A stretch of DNA of 8,799 bases, from positions 1 to 8,799 of the forward strand of contig JAKAML010000037.1 in the NCBI GenBank assembly GCA_021812845.1, read 5' to 3'. Made by a program: the position numbers and the translations under genes. Source of the DNA: Pseudomonadota bacterium (GTDB lineage: Bacteria; Pseudomonadota; Alphaproteobacteria; Rhizobiales; Hyphomicrobiaceae). Shown here piece after piece: positions 1 to 7,184 of this stretch (positions are counted from its first letter, which is position 1; each line of letters begins with the position of its first letter). Under the pieces are notes generated by a model. It ran no database searches. It saw only the letters and a program-made list of their open reading frames with translations, and was not told where the DNA came from.

Positions 1-554
1 TGATGCCGTTCCTGCATCTTCCCGTGCAGTCGGGCTCGGACCGCATCCTGGCGGCGATGAACCGCAAGCACACCGCGCGCGACTATCTGCGGATCCTCGA
101 GCGCATTCGTGCCGCGCGGCCCGACATCGCGATCTCGACCGACATCATCGTCGGCTTCCCCGGCGAGACGGACGCCGATTTCGAGGCGACGCTCGATCTC
201 GTGCGCACGATCGACTGCGCCCAGGCGTTCTCTTTCAAGTACAGCCCCCGTCCGGGCACCCCGGCCGCCAAGATCGACGGCCAGGTGCCCGAGCCGGTCA
301 AGGCCGAGCGGCTGGCGCGGCTCCAGAATCTGCTCGACGGCCAGCAGACGCGGTTCAACGCCAACTGCGTCGGCAAGACCCTGCCGGTGCTGTTCGAACG
401 GGCCGGCCGCCATCAGGGCCAGCTCGTCGGCCGCTCACCCTATCTCCAGCTCGTCCACGCGGAGGCGCAGCCGGAGCTGCTCGGGCGCATCATCCCGGTC
501 GAGATCGCCGCGGCCGGCCAGAACAGCCTCGCCGGCGTCATCCGGGCGGCCTGA
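1..554 (+). CDS. miaB: tRNA-2-methylthio-N6-adenosine synthase MiaB, 3' part (5' end outside window)
   Basis: MiaB is a cytoplasmic radical-SAM methylthiotransferase that converts i6A37 to ms2i6A37 in tRNAs reading UNN codons. Only the last 183 or so residues are present. The reading frame is open to the window edge, and the first Met (position 3) sits inside the conserved core, so it is not the start. Visible motifs are [10 protein letters not shown], the stretch [14 protein letters not shown], and [15 protein letters not shown], all typical of the C-terminal half of the MiaB radical-SAM domain. The last 65 or so residues (from about nt 355) look like the TRAM RNA-binding domain. The CX3CX2C iron-sulfur motif and the N-terminal UPF0004 domain must lie upstream. 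The related enzymes RimO and MtaB are less likely given the motif wording and the phoH-ybeY neighbours, which accompany miaB in many proteobacteria. Confidence 0.95.
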   Translation, partial: MPFLHLPVQSGSDRILAAMNRKHTARDYLRILERIRAARPDIAISTDIIVGFPGETDADFEATLDLVRTIDCAQAFSFKYSPRPGTPAAKIDGQVPEPVKAERLARLQNLLDGQQTRFNANCVGKTLPVLFERAGRHQGQLVGRSPYLQLVHAEAQPELLGRIIPVEIAAAGQNSLAGVIRAA

Positions 555-716
555 TCGGCGGCCTTCCCGGATCGGTTTGGAGCGCGCCGGCTGCGGCGTC
601 GCGCTCCGCCTGCCCCCCCACCACCTCGAACCGGATGCCGCCGGGGCCCGGGCTGTGCTAGTCTCGCCGCGGCGGGGGCCGAATCGTGCCCGGCGCCGTG
701 GCTGGAGATACCGGAT
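555..716 (+). other. miaB-phoH intergenic region
   Basis: This 162-bp stretch carries the hairpin at 579-607, a C run near 612-618 and the phoH ribosome binding site (GGAG, 704-707). A TGTGCTAGTCT stretch (654-664) resembles an alphaproteobacterial -10 region, but no convincing -35 box stands at the right distance, so I do not call a promoter. I see no small gene with coding character here. Confidence 0.5.
579..607 (+). terminator. GC-rich hairpin after miaB, possible terminator without a T tract
   Basis: The arms 579-586 (GGAGCGCG) and 600-607 (CGCGCTCC) are perfect inverted complements. An inner GCCG/CGGC stem (586-589 with 594-597) can stack on a shortened outer stem and close on a GCTG tetraloop. 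It begins 25 nt after the miaB stop codon. No run of T follows; the next bases are C-rich, so it is not a canonical intrinsic terminator. It could pause polymerase, protect the miaB mRNA 3' end, or be chance in GC-rich DNA. Confidence 0.35.
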
Positions 717-1790
717 TTGACAGGATTTCGCGGGCAACCCGTGAGCGGCGCCGGACGGACGGGCAAGGCGCAGGCCGCCAATCAGCGCGTGGTGGTCCCG
801 TTCGACGACAACCGGCACCTGCACCGCCTGCTCGGCGAGTACGACAGCCACCTCGCGCTGATCGAGGACCGGCTCGGCATCGAGGCCCACGCCCACGGCA
901 ACGTGGTGATCCTGTCGGGGTCGGAGCCGGCCTGCGCCATCGCCCGCAGCGTGCTCGAGGAGCTCTACGCCCGCGTCGTCAAGGGCGAGGCCGTCGGGGC
1001 CGGTGATTTCGACGGCCTGATCCGTCATGCGCGCCAGGAGGCCGCGCCGGGCGCCGCCGCGGGCGGCGACGGACCGGCGCAGATCGCCACCCGCCGCCGC
1101 GTGGTCAAGGCCCGGACGCCGGCGCAGAGCACCTACATGCGGGCGCTGCAACAGTTCGATCTCGTGTTCGGCATCGGGCCCGCCGGCACCGGCAAGACCT
1201 ACATCGCCGTTGCCCAGGCCGCGCACTGCCTGGAGCGGGGCCTCGTCGAGCGGATCATCCTGTCGCGTCCGGCGGTCGAGGCCGGCGAGCGGCTCGGCTT
1301 CCTGCCCGGCGACATGCGCGAGAAGGTCGACCCCTACCTGCGGCCGCTCTACGACGCGCTCTACGACGTCCTGCCGCCGGAGAAGGTCGAGCGCGACCTC
1401 GAGCAGGGCATCATCGAGATCGCGCCGCTCGCCTTCATGCGCGGCCGGACGCTGTCGAGCGCGTTCGTCATCCTCGACGAGGCGCAGAACACGACCTCGA
1501 TGCAGATGAAGATGTTCCTCACCCGCCTTGGCGAGAACTCGAAGATGGTGGTCACCGGCGATCCGTCGCAGATCGACCTGCCGCCGGGCATGAAGTCGGG
1601 GCTCGAGGAGGCGGTCGGCCTGCTCGACGGCGTCACCGGCATCGAGGCGGTGCGCTTCGCCAATGCCGACGTCGTGCGCCGCGATCTCGTTGCGCGGATC
1701 GTCGAGGCCTACGACAAGATCGCACCGGGAGCGAGCGTCCGGAGCAACGGCAACGCGAGCCGCAACGCGCCCGGCAAGACCGGCGCCTGA
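717..1790 (+). CDS. phoH: PhoH family ATPase (YbeZ)
   Basis: This is a cytoplasmic P-loop ATPase of the PhoH/YbeZ family, 357 aa, close to the usual 320-360 aa. An N-terminal RNA-binding-like region (about residues 25-110) precedes the PhoH ATPase domain (about 130-335). Walker A is GPAGTGKT at residues 154-161 and Walker B is ILDEAQN at 252-258, both intact. YbeZ proteins bind YbeY and are thought to help rRNA processing or RNA quality control; the exact activity is not settled. The start chosen is TTG at 717, with GGAG at 704-707 nine bases upstream. An in-frame GTG at 741 is possible but has no comparable ribosome binding site. The ybeY gene begins 5 bp after the stop, so the two are almost certainly co-transcribed. 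The low-complexity tail after about residue 335 is typical of less conserved ends. Confidence 0.93.
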   Translation: MTGFRGQPVSGAGRTGKAQAANQRVVVPFDDNRHLHRLLGEYDSHLALIEDRLGIEAHAHGNVVILSGSEPACAIARSVLEELYARVVKGEAVGAGDFDGLIRHARQEAAPGAAAGGDGPAQIATRRRVVKARTPAQSTYMRALQQFDLVFGIGPAGTGKTYIAVAQAAHCLERGLVERIILSRPAVEAGERLGFLPGDMREKVDPYLRPLYDALYDVLPPEKVERDLEQGIIEIAPLAFMRGRTLSSAFVILDEAQNTTSMQMKMFLTRLGENSKMVVTGDPSQIDLPPGMKSGLEEAVGLLDGVTGIEAVRFANADVVRRDLVARIVEAYDKIAPGASVRSNGNASRNAPGKTGA

Positions 1791-1795
1791 CGATC

Positions 1796-2368
1796 ATGGA
1801 CGACGGCGACAGTCGCAGTGGCATCGGCCGCGGGGCCGCACCCGACGCCGCACCCGACGGGGCGGCGGACCGGCAGCTCGTCGTCGAGGTCGTCGACGAC
1901 GACGGGGACTGGTCGGCGTTCGGCGACGTCGCAGCGGCGGTCACGGCCGCCGCGCGGCTGCTCCAGGGAACACCCGAGATCGCGCTCGGACGCGACGGCG
2001 CTTCGGCCGCGGTTGCCCTGTCGAGCGATTCCGCCGTGCGCGCCCTCAACCACTCGTTCCGCGGCAAGGACAAACCGACCAACGTGCTGTCGTTCCCCGC
2101 GCCGCCGCCCGTAACGTCGGCCGCGACCGGCGGCTCGCCGCGTTTTCTCGGCGACGTCGTGCTCGCCGCCGAGACCGTGCTCGGCGAGGCGGCCGAACTC
2201 GGCATCCCCCCTGTTCATCACCTGCAGCACCTCGTCGTGCACGGCCTCCTGCACCTCCTCGGCTTCGACCACGAGACCGACGAGGACGCGGAACGCATGG
2301 AGGCGCTCGAGACGCGGCTCCTCGCCCGCATCGGCATCGACGACCCCCATGGAGAGAGACGCGCGTGA
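1796..2368 (+). CDS. ybeY: Endoribonuclease YbeY (rRNA maturation factor)
   Basis: YbeY is a zinc-dependent endoribonuclease needed for 16S rRNA 3'-end maturation and late 30S/70S quality control, working with YbeZ/PhoH. The signature HX3HX5H is present as H149, H153 and H159 in the context VVHGLLHLLGFDH, followed by the usual acidic stretch ETDEDAERME. The motif LNHSFRGKDKPTNVLSFP further upstream is also characteristic. At 190 aa the protein is longer than the usual 150-170 aa. The excess is an acidic, low-complexity N terminus of about 28 residues that includes a duplicated AAPD unit. I see no clear Shine-Dalgarno before the ATG at 1796, so this start rests on tight coupling to phoH (5-bp gap). 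The stop overlaps the start of the next gene by 4 bp (GTGA), which indicates translational coupling. Confidence 0.93.
   Translation: MDDGDSRSGIGRGAAPDAAPDGAADRQLVVEVVDDDGDWSAFGDVAAAVTAAARLLQGTPEIALGRDGASAAVALSSDSAVRALNHSFRGKDKPTNVLSFPAPPPVTSAATGGSPRFLGDVVLAAETVLGEAAELGIPPVHHLQHLVVHGLLHLLGFDHETDEDAERMEALETRLLARIGIDDPHGERRA
1835..1858 (+). repeat. 12-bp perfect tandem duplication in ybeY
   Basis: The unit GCCGCACCCGAC occurs twice back to back (1835-1846 and 1847-1858). It is in frame and encodes AAPD-AAPD at residues 14-21 of YbeY. It lies in the non-conserved N-terminal extension, so unit gain or loss would be expected to be tolerated. Confidence 0.85.
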
Positions 2369-3453
2369 GCACGGACACCTCGAAACCTGCGCCCGAGCCG
2401 TCGTCAGCCGCGAGCGAGGACCGCGGAGCGATCAGCCAGGGTTGGCTCCAGTCCCTGCGCTCGCGGCTCGGGATGAGCGGCCAGCAGACCCTGCGCGACA
2501 CGATCGAGTACGCGCTGCGCGACGAGGACAAGACGGCGCAGGCGTTCTCGGCCGAGGAACGCGCCATGCTGCTGCGGCTGCTGCGGTTCGGCGCCAGTCG
2601 GGTCGAGGACATCATGGTGCCGCGCGCCGACATCATCGCGATCGGGGAGAACGAGCCGATCCACGAGCTGCTGCACCTGTTCGAGGACGCGGGCGTCAGC
2701 CGCATTCCGTTGTTCTACGAGACCCTCGACGACCCGCGCGGCATGATCCACGTCAAGGATCTATTCCGGTGGCTGATGGCCGAAACCCAGGGAAGGGGCC
2801 CGGTCGTGCCGCGGATCTCGGCCCAGAAGCCGACCGCCGCGGCGCGGCCGGCGACCGAGCGGGCTGCGGCCGAGCGCCCAGCCCCGCCGACCGTCGCCGA
2901 TCTCGACCTCGGCCGCTGCGATCTCGGCCGCCCGATCTCGGCGACCAAGCTGAGGCGGCAGGTGCTCTATGTGCCGCCGTCGATGCCGGCGATGAACCTG
3001 CTGATCCGGATGCAGGCGACGCGCATCCACATGGCGCTGGTGGTCGACGAGTACGGCGGCACCGACGGTCTCGTGACCATCGAGGACCTTGTCGAGCAGA
3101 TCGTCGGTGACATCGAGGACGAGCACGACGAGGCGGAGGACGCCCACATCTCGCGCGATCCGAAGCTCGGGCTCGTCGCGTCGGCGCGCACCCCGGTCAA
3201 GGAGCTCGAGGAGCATCTCGGCATTCGGCTGTTGACCGAGGAGGAGGAGGAGGAAATCGACACGCTCGGCGGGCTCGTGTTCGCGATCGTCGGCCGGGTG
3301 CCGACGCGCGGGGAGATCGTGCGCCATGCGTCGGGCGTCGAGTTCGAGGTTCTGGATGCCGATCCGCGGCGGGTAAAGAAGCTGCGCGTGCACGCCGCCA
3401 ATTCGCGCAAGCCGGCCGGCCCGACGTCCGCCGCCCCGCCGGGCGAAGGCTGA
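2365..3453 (+). CDS. corC: CBS-domain protein of the CorC/HlyC (hemolysin-like) family, YbeX-type
   Basis: This 362-aa protein matches the soluble CorC/YbeX type. It has two CBS domains (about residues 75-140 and 190-250) and a C-terminal CorC_HlyC domain (about 265-345). No DUF21 membrane domain precedes them. Family hallmarks are DIMVPRADI near residues 82-90, [16 protein letters not shown] from D228, and the C-terminal IDTLGGLVF. YbeX/CorC proteins have been linked to magnesium/cobalt efflux and more recently to ribosome metabolism; the name hemolysin is historical. The two CBS domains are separated by an Ala/Pro/Arg-rich linker (about residues 148-178), longer than usual by impression. 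The start is GTG at 2365, which overlaps the ybeY stop and is preceded by GGAGAG (2351-2356, 8-bp spacing). The frame stays open far upstream through ybeY and phoH, but that part is not coding. lnt starts 3 bp after the stop, as in the E. coli ybeZ-ybeY-ybeX-lnt cluster. Confidence 0.9.
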   Translation: MSTDTSKPAPEPSSAASEDRGAISQGWLQSLRSRLGMSGQQTLRDTIEYALRDEDKTAQAFSAEERAMLLRLLRFGASRVEDIMVPRADIIAIGENEPIHELLHLFEDAGVSRIPLFYETLDDPRGMIHVKDLFRWLMAETQGRGPVVPRISAQKPTAAARPATERAAAERPAPPTVADLDLGRCDLGRPISATKLRRQVLYVPPSMPAMNLLIRMQATRIHMALVVDEYGGTDGLVTIEDLVEQIVGDIEDEHDEAEDAHISRDPKLGLVASARTPVKELEEHLGIRLLTEEEEEEIDTLGGLVFAIVGRVPTRGEIVRHASGVEFEVLDADPRRVKKLRVHAANSRKPAGPTSAAPPGEG

Positions 3454-3459
3454 CCTTTG
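3445..3459 (+). promoter_or_regulatory. Ribosome binding site and TTG start of lnt
   Basis: GAAGG (3445-3449) stands 7 bases before the TTG codon (3457-3459). It lies within the last codons of the corC-like gene, so lnt translation is probably coupled to it. This site decides the lnt start because no other start codon exists in frame before residue 49. Confidence 0.55.
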
Positions 3460-5139
3460 GACGCGCACGCCACGCGCCCGCCCGCACCGTCGGGGTCCGT
3501 CGCCGCGGCCCGAGCGGGATCGGAGATCGCCGCCCGGGCGGCGCGGATCGCGGGATCCGAGGGCTGGCGCCGTACCGCCGTCGCGGCGCTCGCGGGCGCG
3601 ATGTCGGTGCTCGCCATGGCGCCGTTCTTCCTTTGGCCGGTGCTGGCGGTCACGCTGCCGGTGCTGGTGTGGCTGATCGACGGCGCCGGCGACCGGCCGC
3701 AGTCGCTGCGTTCCGCCTTCGCCGCCGGGTGGGCGTTCGGATTCGGCTATTTCTTCGCCGGTCTGTTCTGGATCGGCGAGGCGTTCCTCGTCGAGGCCGA
3801 GATCTTCGCGTGGCTGCTGCCGTTTGCGGTCACGCTGATGCCGGCGGGTCTCGCCCTGTTCTGGGGCGCGGCGGCGGCTTTGGCACGGATGTGGTGGCGG
3901 CGCGGATGGCCGCGCATCCTCGTGCTCGCCGTCGCGCTCGCGGTCGCGGAGTGGCTGCGCGGTCATGTCCTCACGGGATTTCCGTGGAACGTGCTCGGCT
4001 ACGCGCTGACCTTCGATCTCACGACCATGCAGTCGGCGGCCGTGCTCGGCATCTATGGACTCACCCTGTGGACGGTCGTGGCGTTCGCCGCGCCGCTGGT
4101 GGTCGCAGCCGATCTCGGACCCCGCTTCGGAGACACCCGGGCGCTCGTGCGCGGCGCCGCCGTTCCGCTCACCGCCGTGCTCGCGCTCTCAGCCTACGGA
4201 AGCTGGTCGCTCCGGGGCGTGACGCCGGCCACGGTTCCCGGCGTCACGCTCCGCATCGTGCAGCCGTCCGTCCCGCAGCGCGACAAGTGGCGACCCGAGA
4301 AGCAGCGCGAGATCTTCGAGAAGCACCTGCGGCTCTCGGGCACCCGTGCCGACGGCACGCGGGACGACCTCTCGGGCATCTCGCACGTGGTCTGGCCCGA
4401 GGCGGCGATGCCGTTCATGCCGCTTTCGACACCCGAGGCGCTGGCGGCGATCGGTGAAATGCTGCCCGACGGCACGCAGCTCCTGACCGGCGCCCTCCGC
4501 ATCGAGCCGTCCGACCGGCCGGGCGCCCCGAGGCGGGCCTACAACAGCCTGATGGTGTTCGACGACACGGGCCGCCTCGCCGCGCTCTACGACAAGATCC
4601 ACCTCGTGCCGTTCGGCGAGTACCTGCCATTCCAGCCGCTGCTCGAGAGCGTCGGCCTCCAGCAGTTGACGCGGCTGCGCGGCGGCTTCACGCCGGGCGC
4701 GGCCCCCCGACCGCTGCTCCAGGTGCCGGGACTGCCGAAGGTCGGCGGTCTCGTCTGCTACGAGGCGATCTTCCCCGGCGCCGTGGTGCAGGGCGGCGAG
4801 CGGCCGGGACTGCTGGTCAACGTCACGAACGACGGCTGGTTCGGCAACACGACCGGGCCCCGGCAGCACTTCCACCAGGCCCGGGTGCGGGCGGTCGAGG
4901 AGGGGTTGCCGCTGGTCCGGGTCGCCAATAACGGCATTTCGGCGCTGATCGGTCCCGACGGCCGCGTCCTGGCCCGGATCGACCTCGACCGGGCCGGCGT
5001 CGCCGACGCGGCCCTTCCAGCGGCCCGCCCGCCGACCCTCTACAGCCGCTCCGGCGAGCTGTTGTTCTGGGTCAACGCCGTGCTTTTCCTGCTGTTGGCA
5101 GGATGGCTGCGGCCTCGCCCGATCGTGACCAAAAGTTGA
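3457..5139 (+). CDS. lnt: Apolipoprotein N-acyltransferase
   Basis: Lnt is the inner-membrane enzyme that transfers an acyl chain from phospholipid to the N-terminal cysteine of lipoproteins, the last maturation step before Lol sorting. At 560 aa it is somewhat longer than E. coli Lnt (512 aa). Several hydrophobic helices fill residues 40-260. A periplasmic nitrilase-like (CN hydrolase) domain covers about 265-525, and a last hydrophobic helix lies near 535-552. The catalytic triad is intact: E315 in [11 protein letters not shown]380 in [16 protein letters not shown] and C434 in [13 protein letters not shown]388 matches the further essential Glu. The start is TTG at 3457 with GAAGG at 3445-3449. 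No ATG, GTG or other TTG occurs in frame before ATG 3601, which would fall inside the first membrane helix. The 33 or so Ala/Arg/Pro-rich residues before that helix are poorly conserved. The Sinorhizobium homologue is ActA, needed for acid tolerance. Confidence 0.94.
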   Translation: MDAHATRPPAPSGSVAAARAGSEIAARAARIAGSEGWRRTAVAALAGAMSVLAMAPFFLWPVLAVTLPVLVWLIDGAGDRPQSLRSAFAAGWAFGFGYFFAGLFWIGEAFLVEAEIFAWLLPFAVTLMPAGLALFWGAAAALARMWWRRGWPRILVLAVALAVAEWLRGHVLTGFPWNVLGYALTFDLTTMQSAAVLGIYGLTLWTVVAFAAPLVVAADLGPRFGDTRALVRGAAVPLTAVLALSAYGSWSLRGVTPATVPGVTLRIVQPSVPQRDKWRPEKQREIFEKHLRLSGTRADGTRDDLSGISHVVWPEAAMPFMPLSTPEALAAIGEMLPDGTQLLTGALRIEPSDRPGAPRRAYNSLMVFDDTGRLAALYDKIHLVPFGEYLPFQPLLESVGLQQLTRLRGGFTPGAAPRPLLQVPGLPKVGGLVCYEAIFPGAVVQGGERPGLLVNVTNDGWFGNTTGPRQHFHQARVRAVEEGLPLVRVANNGISALIGPDGRVLARIDLDRAGVADAALPAARPPTLYSRSGELLFWVNAVLFLLLAGWLRPRPIVTKS

Positions 5140-5164
5140 CGTTGGCGGAAAGCGCACCTAGGAA
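5136..5164 (+). promoter_or_regulatory. Candidate sigma-70 promoter for the XRE regulator gene
   Basis: TTGACG (5136-5141) overlaps the lnt stop codon. A 17-bp spacer leads to TAGGAA (5159-5164), a moderate -10 match. This would place transcription start near 5171, about 30 bp before the XRE start codon. The -35 match is good and the -10 is weak, so this is inference. Confidence 0.4.
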
Positions 5165-5201
5165 TTGCACGCGATGTGATCTGACGGACGGGTGAGTATC
5201 C

Positions 5202-5663
5202 ATGACGAGTAGTGATCGGGACGACACTCCTGAGAGCGACGAGCGCAACGCGCGCCGGGCCAATCCCATGGATGCGCACGTCGGCAGCCGGGTTCGCCTG
5301 CGGCGGATGCTGCTCGGCATGAGCCAGGAACGGCTGGGCGAACAGCTCGGCCTGACCTTCCAGCAGGTCCAGAAGTACGAGAAGGGCGTAAACCGGATCG
5401 GCGCCAGCCGCCTGTTCGACCTCGCGCAGGTGCTCAATGTGCCGATCCAGTTCTTCTACGACGAAGCGCCGCCCGGCGACGTGACGGGGCTCGCGGGGCT
5501 CGGCATGTCGGACCGTCCGCAGGAAGGATTCGTCATCGATTTCCTGTCGAGCCGGGAAGGGCTCGAGCTCAACAAGGCGTTCGTTCGCATCCAGGATCCG
5601 AAGGTGCGCCGGTCGATCGTGGAGCTCGTCCGCGCGCTCGCCGGCGACGAGACCGGCGGCTGA
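5202..5663 (+). CDS. XRE-family helix-turn-helix transcriptional regulator (PhrR-like)
   Basis: This is a 153-aa cytoplasmic DNA-binding regulator. A Cro/CI-type helix-turn-helix covers about residues 27-86: GSRVRLRRMLLGMSQERLG, then LGLTFQQVQKYEKGVNRIG, where QQVQKYEKG is the recognition-helix region. A conserved alphaproteobacterial tail follows (SSREGLELNKAF, then IQDPKVRRSIVELVRAL). The first 22 residues are polar and probably disordered. ATG 5202 is chosen because GGGTGAG (5190-5196) stands 5 bases upstream; the internal ATG at 5268 lacks such a site. Its position between lnt (actA) and metK matches phrR of Sinorhizobium, a regulator gene induced by low pH and other stresses. The assignment to PhrR rests on family and synteny, and the target genes are unknown. 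I saw no obvious inverted-repeat operator in its own 62-bp upstream gap. Confidence 0.9.
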   Translation: MTSSDRDDTPESDERNARRANPMDAHVGSRVRLRRMLLGMSQERLGEQLGLTFQQVQKYEKGVNRIGASRLFDLAQVLNVPIQFFYDEAPPGDVTGLAGLGMSDRPQEGFVIDFLSSREGLELNKAFVRIQDPKVRRSIVELVRALAGDETGG

Positions 5664-5854
5664 GACGGCGCAAAGTCCGCTTCGAAGTCACGCGGCGGCC
5701 GGCCGGTGCCGCCGACAGCCCGCCGCCGTGTCCGGCCCGCGAATGCGGCGCCGTGGCCGTGGCCACGGCCGTGCGGCCACCTTGACCCCGCGCCCAAAGA
5801 CTGCAAGAAACCGGCGCTTTCCGAAATCACCGCCATCTGACATGGGGGCACGGC
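5664..5854 (+). other. Intergenic region upstream of metK, probable 5' leader
   Basis: This 191-bp region has no credible gene. It contains a 16-bp perfect palindrome (5755-5770), a CTTGAC box (5781-5786) that matches the alphaproteobacterial -35 but lacks a good -10 after it, a short possible stem GCGCC/GGCGC (5790-5794 with 5813-5817), and the metK ribosome binding site GGGGG (5844-5848). TGACCCC at 5783-5789 could pair with GGGGGCA at 5844-5850 apart from one mismatch, and so cover that site. I could not match it to the SAM-II, SAM-V or SAM/SAH riboswitch cores that I know. Confidence 0.5.
5753..5780 (+). repeat. Inverted repeat between the XRE gene and metK, with a 16-bp perfect palindrome
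   Basis: GGCCGTGGCCACGGCC (5755-5770) equals its own reverse complement. It is nested in a wider inverted repeat, GTGGCC (5753-5758) with GGCCAC (5775-5780). As RNA it could form a hairpin at the end of the XRE transcript, but no T tract follows (CTTGACC comes next). As DNA it could be a protein binding site. GC-rich genomes produce such palindromes by chance, so function is uncertain. Confidence 0.5.
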
Positions 5855-5857
5855 GTG
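5844..5857 (+). promoter_or_regulatory. Ribosome binding site and GTG start of metK
   Basis: GGGGG (5844-5848) stands 6 bases before the GTG at 5855-5857. The nearby ATG at 5842 is out of frame with metK and would destroy the match to the conserved MetK N terminus. No in-frame ATG lies just upstream, so GTG is the start. Confidence 0.65.
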
Positions 5858-7060
5858 TCACGCAAATCCTATCTGTTCACGAGCGAGTCGGTTTCCGAGG
5901 GGCATCCGGACAAGGTCTGCGACCGGATCTCCGACGAGGTCGTCGATGCGTTCTACCGTGAGAGCCTCGCCGCCAAGCTCGACCCCTGGGCGATCCGTGC
6001 CGCCTGCGAGACGATGGCCACCACGCAGCGGGTGGTGATCGCGGGCGAATACTCGAACACGCCGAAGTCGGTGACCGTCGCCATGATCCAGGACGTCGCC
6101 CGCAAGGCGATCCGAGACATCGGCTACGAGCAGGACGGCTTCCACTGGGCCAACTGCAACATCGAGGTGCTGCTGCACGGCCAGTCGGCCGACATCGCGG
6201 CCGGCGTCGACGCCAAGCAGCCGACCAACAAGGAAGAGGGCGCGGGCGACCAGGGCATCATGTTCGGCTATGCCTGCACCGACACCCCCGAGCTGATGCC
6301 GGCACCGATCTATTACTCGCACCGTATCCTCGCCGACCTCGCTCTGGCGCGCAAGTCGGGCAAGGGCGAGGCCGCCAAGCTCGGACCCGATTCCAAGAGC
6401 CAGGTCACCGTCCGCTACGAGAACGGGAAGCCGGTCGGGGTGACGGCGATCGTCGTCTCGCACCAGCACGTCGTGAAAGACCTGTCGTCCAAGCAGGTGC
6501 GCGACATCGTCGAGCCGTTCGTCCGCAAGGCTCTGCCCGAGGGCTGGATCTCCAAGGACACGGTCTGGCACATCAATCCGACCGGGGCGTTCTACATCGG
6601 CGGGCCCGACGGCGACTGCGGTCTGACGGGCCGCAAGATCATCGTCGACACCTACGGCGGCGCTGCGCCGCACGGCGGCGGCGCCTTCTCGGGCAAGGAT
6701 CCGACGAAGGTCGACCGCTCGGCCGCCTACGCCTCGCGCTACCTGGCCAAGAACGTCGTCGCCGCCGGCCTCGCCGAGCGCTGCACGATCCAGCTCTCCT
6801 ACGCGATCGGCGTCGCCAAGCCGCTGTCGATCTATGTCGACACCTACGGCACGGGGAAGGTCGACGAGGCGGCGATCGAGAAGGCGGTCGGCAAGGTGAT
6901 GGATCTGACGCCGCGCGGCATCCGCGAGCACCTCGACCTCAACAAGCCGATCTACGCCCGCACCGCGGCCTACGGCCACTTCGGCCGCACGCCGGACAAG
7001 GACGGCGGCTTCTCGTGGGAGAAGACCGACCTCGCCGAAGCGATCAAGAAGGCGGTCTGA
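5855..7060 (+). CDS. metK: S-adenosylmethionine synthetase (methionine adenosyltransferase)
   Basis: MetK makes S-adenosylmethionine from ATP and methionine in the cytoplasm and works as a tetramer. The 401-aa product is a little longer than E. coli MetK (384 aa), as is usual in this class. Key motifs are intact: [18 protein letters not shown] near the N terminus with H17, D19 and K20; GAGDQG at residues 129-134; and [20 protein letters not shown] from H273, the glycine-rich phosphate-binding loop with the following Lys and Asp. The GTG start fits the conserved N terminus ([15 protein letters not shown]) and has GGGGG 6 bases upstream. SAM made here serves MiaB and TrmB, both encoded in this window. 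The 191-bp leader suggests separate control from the lnt operon. Confidence 0.98.
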   Translation: MSRKSYLFTSESVSEGHPDKVCDRISDEVVDAFYRESLAAKLDPWAIRAACETMATTQRVVIAGEYSNTPKSVTVAMIQDVARKAIRDIGYEQDGFHWANCNIEVLLHGQSADIAAGVDAKQPTNKEEGAGDQGIMFGYACTDTPELMPAPIYYSHRILADLALARKSGKGEAAKLGPDSKSQVTVRYENGKPVGVTAIVVSHQHVVKDLSSKQVRDIVEPFVRKALPEGWISKDTVWHINPTGAFYIGGPDGDCGLTGRKIIVDTYGGAAPHGGGAFSGKDPTKVDRSAAYASRYLAKNVVAAGLAERCTIQLSYAIGVAKPLSIYVDTYGTGKVDEAAIEKAVGKVMDLTPRGIREHLDLNKPIYARTAAYGHFGRTPDKDGGFSWEKTDLAEAIKKAV

Positions 7061-7184
7061 GACCGCGCACGAACGGGATTGCGGAGGCGGCGCTTCACCA
7101 CCCGTATCCAGAGGGGGCGCGGCCGCACGCCGTCGAGGCCCCCGTCGCGGCGGGGCGGACGCCACGAGCTGCGGGAGCCGCATC
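7061..7184 (+). other. metK-trmB intergenic region
   Basis: This 124-bp spacer is GC-rich and has no gene or intrinsic terminator that I can support. The trmB ribosome binding site GGGAG (7173-7177) lies at its end. metK and trmB may be co-transcribed. Confidence 0.4.

Noticed and set aside
435..1226. Antisense open frame spanning miaB, the gap and phoH.
   Set aside because: Same composition argument. It crosses two real genes and has no convincing start signal or motif.
1663..2364. Open frame that extends the corC-like gene upstream by 234 codons, to give a 596-residue protein.
   Set aside because: The extension overlaps phoH and ybeY, which are firmly supported, and its sequence is Arg-rich shadow translation. 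The GTG at 2365 has a good ribosome binding site and matches the family N terminus.
2761..5157. Long antisense open frames opposite the corC-like gene and lnt (2761-3966 and 4189-5157).
   Set aside because: They show shadow composition with no domains, and the + strand genes carry intact catalytic motifs.
5664..5854. Known SAM riboswitch class (SAM-II, SAM-V or SAM/SAH) upstream of metK.
   Set aside because: I compared the leader with the conserved cores from memory and could not align them. A covariance search would be decisive, so I list only the possible clamp as a finding.
5728..5961. Small + strand open frame in the metK leader (77 residues), with internal ATG at 5842.
   Set aside because: It runs into metK out of frame and is Arg/Pro-rich. 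The ATG at 5842 cannot start MetK because it is in the wrong frame.
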